This document shows, one piece after another, positions 59,681 through 64,000 of a stretch of DNA of 64,000 nt. The stretch covers positions 1-64,000 of the forward strand of contig NZ_LNUA01000033.1 of assembly GCF_009764355.1 (NCBI RefSeq), read 5' to 3'. Source of the stretch: Companilactobacillus bobalius (GTDB lineage Bacteria > Bacillota > Bacilli > Lactobacillales > Lactobacillaceae). The notes beneath the pieces were generated by a model. The model worked only from the letters and a program-made list of their open reading frames with translations, did not search any database and was not told the DNA's origin. How positions within the stretch are numbered: the stretch's first letter is position 1; every line of letters starts with the position of its first letter. The translations under genes and the position numbers were made by a program.

Positions 59681-61021
59681 TTATAGTCTCTTGTTTAATT
59701 CTTCGCCAAGTTCTTCATAACCAGGACGGCCAAGTAGACCAAACATGTTCTTCTTGTATGCTTCAACACCTGGTTGGTTGAATGGGTTAATACCGTTCAA
59801 GTAACCAGAAATACCAACAGCAATTTCAAAGAAGTACATCAAGTAACCTAAGTTATAAGCATCTTGTTTTTCAATGTGAACTGTCATAACTGGAACGCCA
59901 CCGTCAGTATGTGCAAGAACAACACCTTCGTAAGCCTTCTTGTTAACAAAGTCCATTGACTTGTTTTCCAAGTACTTCAAACCATCAAGGTTATCTTTTT
60001 CAGCAGGAATCTTAACATCATGTCTTGGTTGGTCAATCAAAACAACTGTTTCCATAAGGTTACGACGACCTTCTTGGATATATTGACCTAATGAATGCAA
60101 GTCAGTTGAGAAGTTAGCTGATGATGGGTAGATACCCTTTTGATCTTTACCTTCAGATTCACCCATCAATTGCTTCCACCATTCACCAAAGTATTGAACG
60201 TTTGGTTCGTAGTTTTCTAGCAATTCTGTTGTGTAACCTTTACGGTACAAGATATTTCTCAAAGCAGCGTACTTGTAAGCATCGTTCTTTGTTAGATCAG
60301 CTGATGAGTAGTCTTCACGTGATTGTGCAGCACCTTCCATCAACTTATCGATGTCAATACCAGCAACGGCGATTGGCAATAGACCAACGGCTGTAAGAAC
60401 TGAGAAACGACCACCGATATCATCAGGAACAACGAATTCTTCGTAGCCTTCAGCATCAGATTCTGTCTTCAAAGCACCCTTAGCACGATCTGTTGTAGCG
60501 TAGATACGGCCCTTAGCACCTTCAACACCATACTTTTCAATCAACTTAGCTTTCAAAATACGGAAAGCGATTGAAGGTTCTGTTGTTGTACCAGATTTTG
60601 AAATAACGTTAATACTGAAATCACGGTCACCGATAACATCAAGAAGATCAGCTAGGTAATTTGGAGAAATTGAGTTACCACAGAAGTAAACTTCTGGAAC
60701 ATCTTTTTCATTCTTAACGTTATAGAATGATGAACTTAAGAAATCAATTGCAGCACGTGCACCTAAATATGAACCACCAATACCGATTCCAACAAAGACT
60801 TCTGAGTCTGATTGGATCTTCTTAGCAGCTTTCTTAATACGGGCAAATTCATCCTTGTCATAGTCAACAGGCAAATCGATGAAACCACGGAAGTCAGCAC
60901 CAGCACCAGTACCCTTACGTAATTCATCGTCAGCAGCTGTAACAAGAGCTTGCATTTCGCCAACTTCATTCTCATGAACGAATTTGTTCAATTTTGAATC
61001 ATCAAATTTAATTTGTGTCAT
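59681..61021 (-). CDS. pgi: Glucose-6-phosphate isomerase
   Basis: A 446-aa cytosolic enzyme interconverting glucose-6-P and fructose-6-P. Two SIS folds: [15 protein letters not shown] and [19 protein letters not shown] bind the phosphate; [15 protein letters not shown] carries the catalytic Glu region, and the C-terminal [16 protein letters not shown] the catalytic Lys. Length is normal for Firmicutes. GGAGGAGAG precedes the ATG. Codon usage looks highly biased, as expected for a strongly expressed gene. Confidence 0.96.
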   Translation of the reverse strand: MTQIKFDDSKLNKFVHENEVGEMQALVTAADDELRKGTGAGADFRGFIDLPVDYDKDEFARIKKAAKKIQSDSEVFVGIGIGGSYLGARAAIDFLSSSFYNVKNEKDVPEVYFCGNSISPNYLADLLDVIGDRDFSINVISKSGTTTEPSIAFRILKAKLIEKYGVEGAKGRIYATTDRAKGALKTESDAEGYEEFVVPDDIGGRFSVLTAVGLLPIAVAGIDIDKLMEGAAQSREDYSSADLTKNDAYKYAALRNILYRKGYTTELLENYEPNVQYFGEWWKQLMGESEGKDQKGIYPSSANFSTDLHSLGQYIQEGRRNLMETVVLIDQPRHDVKIPAEKDNLDGLKYLENKSMDFVNKKAYEGVVLAHTDGGVPVMTVHIEKQDAYNLGYLMYFFEIAVGISGYLNGINPFNQPGVEAYKKNMFGLLGRPGYEELGEELNKRL

Positions 61022-61076
61022 TTTCTCTCCTCCATATATATCGTCAAAACTAGATTAATCATTTTTGAAGAAAATT

Positions 61077-61697
61077 TCAAATTTTTATTAGCTTTTTTAT
61101 CCATTTTCCTACAAAATATAAAAAATATCCTACCGCAGCGCCGAGAGTATTAAAGATAACGTCATCAATATCCGTTACACCAGTGTTCAAAATAAACTGA
61201 AGCGTTTCAATCGAAGTCGAGATCAAAGCGCCAATTAGGACAACTTTTAGAAATCCAAAGTGTCTTTCTGTAAGCGCAGGTATAAATATTCCCATTGGTA
61301 CGAACCACACAATATTACCATATAAATTATAAAAAAAGTCGACTAATGATTGACCATTTAATAATTTTATCGTTTCTACTAGTGGAATTATATTAATTTG
61401 GGATAACGGCCGATGCCAATAAAACTTGAATTGCCAAATGAAATAGCCATCTCGAAAGACTGTTAAAGCAAAAAGTAGGAGAACATAGAAGACAAATACA
61501 GTTAGGCCAAATTCACGGCCAAAGGTTGTATTTTTCTTTTTAACTTTTACCCATATATACCTAAGGATAACGAAAAATAAGGTATATAATATTGCTTTAT
61601 CCACAGCATAAAAAGAAAGCCTAATCAATGGAAAATGATTGAATCTTGACGCATACTTTTCAAAAATGTATGTATACAACGGTCCTAAAAATATCAT
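61077..61697 (-). CDS. VanZ-family membrane protein
   Basis: A 206-aa protein with five or so helices; the VanZ core runs from about residue 75 to 200 (NIIPLVETIKLL, NLYGNIVWFVPMGIFIPAL, STSIETLQFILNTGVTDIDDVIFNTLGAAVGY). The function of VanZ proteins is poorly known; in some bacteria they lower teicoplanin binding. Its start has GGGGAAG 10 or more nt upstream. It stands between pgi and the divergent LTA-synthase-type gene. Confidence 0.88.
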   Translation of the reverse strand: MIFLGPLYTYIFEKYASRFNHFPLIRLSFYAVDKAILYTLFFVILRYIWVKVKKKNTTFGREFGLTVFVFYVLLLFALTVFRDGYFIWQFKFYWHRPLSQINIIPLVETIKLLNGQSLVDFFYNLYGNIVWFVPMGIFIPALTERHFGFLKVVLIGALISTSIETLQFILNTGVTDIDDVIFNTLGAAVGYFLYFVGKWIKKLIKI

Positions 61698-61810
61698 TTT
61701 TCTTATTCTTCCCCACTTTTTACCTATAACGTATTATACTAACAATTAAACAATTTATTTAGTACTTAAATAGATTTTATTAAAGAATTTTTACAAATAA
61801 GGAATTATCA

Positions 61811-63982
61811 ATGAATAGATTAAAAAATTTCTTGAGTAAACGATTAGGTTTTCTAACCCTTTTAGTCTTTACTCTCTGGCTCAAAACTATTATAGCTTAT
61901 TATACTGATTTTTCTCTAGGCGCAACGGACCCGTTACAACATGCGATTTTGATTTTTAATCCTATCGCTACCTCCGTTATCTTACTCAGTATATCGTTGT
62001 ATGTCACTCGCCCAAGAATCTCTTATATCGTTATGGGAGTGATATACGTTCTTGAATCAGTTCTTCTGTATGGAAACGTGCTTTATTACCGCGAATTAAG
62101 TGACTTCTTATCTTTCAACACTATCACCAGTGCTTCAAAGGTTTCTAAAGGCCTTGGTGGCAGTGCCACCAGTCTAATCCAAGCTCACGATATCCTTTAT
62201 GGTTTAGATTTTATTATTATTGCTATTTTGTTATTTACTCACTTTATTAAAATTGATCCTCGTCCCATGAAAAAATTGACTGCTGTAGCGACGACTATGT
62301 TGGGTATTTTCTTATTCTCATTCAATTTAACCGTTGCGGAAAGCAATCGTCCTCAACTATTAGGAAGAACTTTCGATCGTTCTTATATTGTTAAGTATTT
62401 AGGCTTAAATACTTTTTTAGCCTATGACTCAATCAAGACAGTTCAAAATAATCAAGTCCGTTCCGAAGCCGTTGGTACCGATATGGATGATGTTTTAGCT
62501 GATGTTCAAAAGAATTACGCTAAACCGAATAAAACTTATTTTGGTAAAGCTAAGGGTAAAAACATTATCATTATTCACTTGGAAAGTTTCCAACAATTCC
62601 TGATTAACGACAAAGTTAACGGTCAGGAGGTAACGCCGTTCTTAAACAGTCTTTATGACGATAAAAACACAATGTCATTTGATAACTTCTATCACGAAGT
62701 AGGACAAGGACGGACTAGTGATGCCGAGAATATGCTAGAAACTGGTCTCTTTGGTTTACCAGAAGGATCACTCTTCACCAAACTAGGAAGTGACAATACT
62801 TTCCAAGCTGCCCCGGCTATTTTGGGACAAAAAGAAGGCTACACTAGTGCTGTCTTCCATGGTAATGTTGGAAGTTTTTGGAACCGTAATTCCGTTTACA
62901 AAAATATGGGTTATAATTATTTCTTTGATTCCAGTTACTTTAATAAGAGTGATGATTCAATGTTGGGATTCGGTATGAAAGATAAATTAATGCTTTCAGA
63001 AAGTGTGAAATATCTTGAGCAATTGCAACAACCGTTTTACGCTAAATTTATTACTGTAACCAATCATTATCCGTTCCAATTAACTGATGAAGATAAAGAC
63101 GATTTTACTCCACCGGATACTGACAACAGTACTGTTAATGGTTACTTTGAAACAGCTCACTATTTGGACAATGCCTTGAAAGAATTCTTCAACTATTTAA
63201 AGAGCAGTGGAATTTACGATAATTCAATGATTGTACTTTACGGTGACCACTATGGATTATCTGATAGTCAAAATACTGATCTAGCACCTGTTTTAGGAAT
63301 TGATTCGAAAGATTGGACCGACTTCAATGATTCACAAATGCAAAAGGTGCCTTTCATGATTCATATGAAGGGACTCAAGGGTGGTATTAACCACACTTAT
63401 GGTGGTGAAATTGATGTCTTGCCTACACTACTTCATTTAGCCGGAATCAATACAAAACAGTATGTTCAATTAGGAACTGACCTACTTTCAAAACAACATA
63501 ATCCTATCGTAATTTTCCGAAACAAGAATTTTGTCACCCCGCACTACACTGTCTTAAAAGGCAATAGTGATCAGCCTGAGGTTTATCGGAATAAAACTGG
63601 TGAATTAGTCGACCTCAGTCAGAATCCGATTCTCAAGCAAAAGGTTAAAAAATGGCAAGAATATGTCAACGTCAAACTTAAACTTTCAGATACTATTAAC
63701 AATAAGAATCTTTTGAGATTCTACACGCCAAGTGGATTCACACCGGTTAACCCTAAGAATTATGATTATCAAAACGAAATTCAAAAACTTGTTCAAACGC
63801 GTAATGACTTAGGTCTAAAATCAACCAGCGTCTATTCGCAAAATAATAATAAGTCGACAACTAGTCTATATACCACCGATGCACCTGAATTAAACGGTGA
63901 TCGTACTTATATTGATAGTTGGTCTAGCATCTTAAAAGAAGATTCTGAAAATAAGAGCAACAATTCTACCTCCAACAAGTAA
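61811..63982 (+). CDS. LTA-synthase-family sulfatase-fold phosphotransferase
   Basis: A 723-aa membrane enzyme that polymerises or transfers glycerol-phosphate from phosphatidylglycerol onto lipoteichoic acid. Five N-terminal helices (about 10-175) precede the extracellular sulfatase domain (about 245-600): metal-binding Glu258 in IIHLESFQ, catalytic Thr302 in GQGRTSDAEN, and YGDHYG near residue 478. The Asn/Ser-rich tail (last 40 residues) is variable. LtaS or a primase paralogue cannot be told apart. A hairpin beginning after the stop (GTCAGCT/AGCTGGC) is cut by the window end. Confidence 0.9.
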   Translation: MNRLKNFLSKRLGFLTLLVFTLWLKTIIAYYTDFSLGATDPLQHAILIFNPIATSVILLSISLYVTRPRISYIVMGVIYVLESVLLYGNVLYYRELSDFLSFNTITSASKVSKGLGGSATSLIQAHDILYGLDFIIIAILLFTHFIKIDPRPMKKLTAVATTMLGIFLFSFNLTVAESNRPQLLGRTFDRSYIVKYLGLNTFLAYDSIKTVQNNQVRSEAVGTDMDDVLADVQKNYAKPNKTYFGKAKGKNIIIIHLESFQQFLINDKVNGQEVTPFLNSLYDDKNTMSFDNFYHEVGQGRTSDAENMLETGLFGLPEGSLFTKLGSDNTFQAAPAILGQKEGYTSAVFHGNVGSFWNRNSVYKNMGYNYFFDSSYFNKSDDSMLGFGMKDKLMLSESVKYLEQLQQPFYAKFITVTNHYPFQLTDEDKDDFTPPDTDNSTVNGYFETAHYLDNALKEFFNYLKSSGIYDNSMIVLYGDHYGLSDSQNTDLAPVLGIDSKDWTDFNDSQMQKVPFMIHMKGLKGGINHTYGGEIDVLPTLLHLAGINTKQYVQLGTDLLSKQHNPIVIFRNKNFVTPHYTVLKGNSDQPEVYRNKTGELVDLSQNPILKQKVKKWQEYVNVKLKLSDTINNKNLLRFYTPSGFTPVNPKNYDYQNEIQKLVQTRNDLGLKSTSVYSQNNNKSTTSLYTTDAPELNGDRTYIDSWSSILKEDSENKSNNSTSNK

Positions 63983-64000
63983 AGTCAGCTTAGAGCTGGC
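63983..64000 (+). terminator. Start of a terminator cut by the window edge
   Basis: GTCAGCT, loop TAG, AGCTGGC directly after the stop codon; the U-tract, if present, is outside the window. Confidence 0.5.

Overview
The window comes from a low-GC Gram-positive lactic acid bacterium. The gene set is typical of Lactobacillaceae: PepD-type C69 dipeptidase, ClpL, SLAP-repeat surface proteins, the gluconate branch of the phosphoketolase pathway, PTS sugar uptake, ECF vitamin uptake, cre-like boxes and a T-box. The combination resembles the Companilactobacillus group, but that placement is an impression and not a search result. Nearly all genes are ordinary chromosomal ones. There is one complete or near-complete insertion sequence (ISL3 family, left edge). 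I see no phage, CRISPR array, rRNA or tRNA.

Layout. 0-1.5 kb: ISL3 element with an inward-facing terminator at each end. 1.5-7.8 kb: small immunity-like protein, YczE-like membrane protein, NmrA-type and flavodoxin-type oxidoreductases, ACT-domain protein, DUF915-type hydrolase, dipeptidase. 7.8-12.8 kb: a glycan-use locus (MFS transporter, GH43, GH78) divergent from an AraC regulator, with a perfect palindrome and a cre box between them. 12.8-23.6 kb: two gluconate loci (gnd-gntK-gntP with a divergent RpiR regulator, and a second gntK-gntP), separated by a TetR/small-membrane-protein pair and a LysM secreted protein. 24-31 kb: frameshifted acetyltransferase, trehalose-type PTS EIIABC, divergent GH65 phosphorylase with an extra N-terminal region, MATE exporter. 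31.8-38.4 kb: esterase, ROK regulator, a HAD-AraC-HAD operon, sugar acetyltransferase, cobalamin adenosyltransferase. 38.5-43.2 kb: aquaglyceroporin, then a self-contained ECF transporter (S, fused ATPases, T) divergent from a secreted DUF4430 (transcobalamin-C-like) protein. 43.4-50.4 kb: two paralogous SLAP-repeat proteins flank an RNPP/Rgg-like regulator, a 20-codon ORF, an AgrC-like kinase, a LytTR response regulator and a purine permease. 50.5-64 kb: ABC exporter remnant, clpL with a small HTH gene, a cytosolic lipase-fold protein, T-box-controlled brnQ, acetyltransferase, AraC regulator, pgi, VanZ and an LTA-synthase-type enzyme.

How the parts work together. Gluconate is imported by GntP, phosphorylated by GntK and oxidised and decarboxylated by Gnd; the RpiR protein is the likely regulator. 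Trehalose would enter as trehalose-6-phosphate through the PTS and be split by the GH65 phosphorylase. The ECF module, the DUF4430 protein and the PduO adenosyltransferase together suggest capture, uptake and activation of a corrinoid.

Most unusual features: (1) four copies of a roughly 165-172 bp intergenic element (E1-E4) that keeps a three-stem fold while its stem sequences change in a compensating way; (2) the peptide-sized ORF between an RNPP-type regulator and a quorum-sensing-type two-component system, with a promoter box shared with the two SLAP genes; (3) the ECF/DUF4430/PduO neighbourhood; (4) the 16-bp operator-like triple repeat over the HTH-clpL promoter. Start codons were adjusted by eye where a Shine-Dalgarno sequence favoured an internal start.
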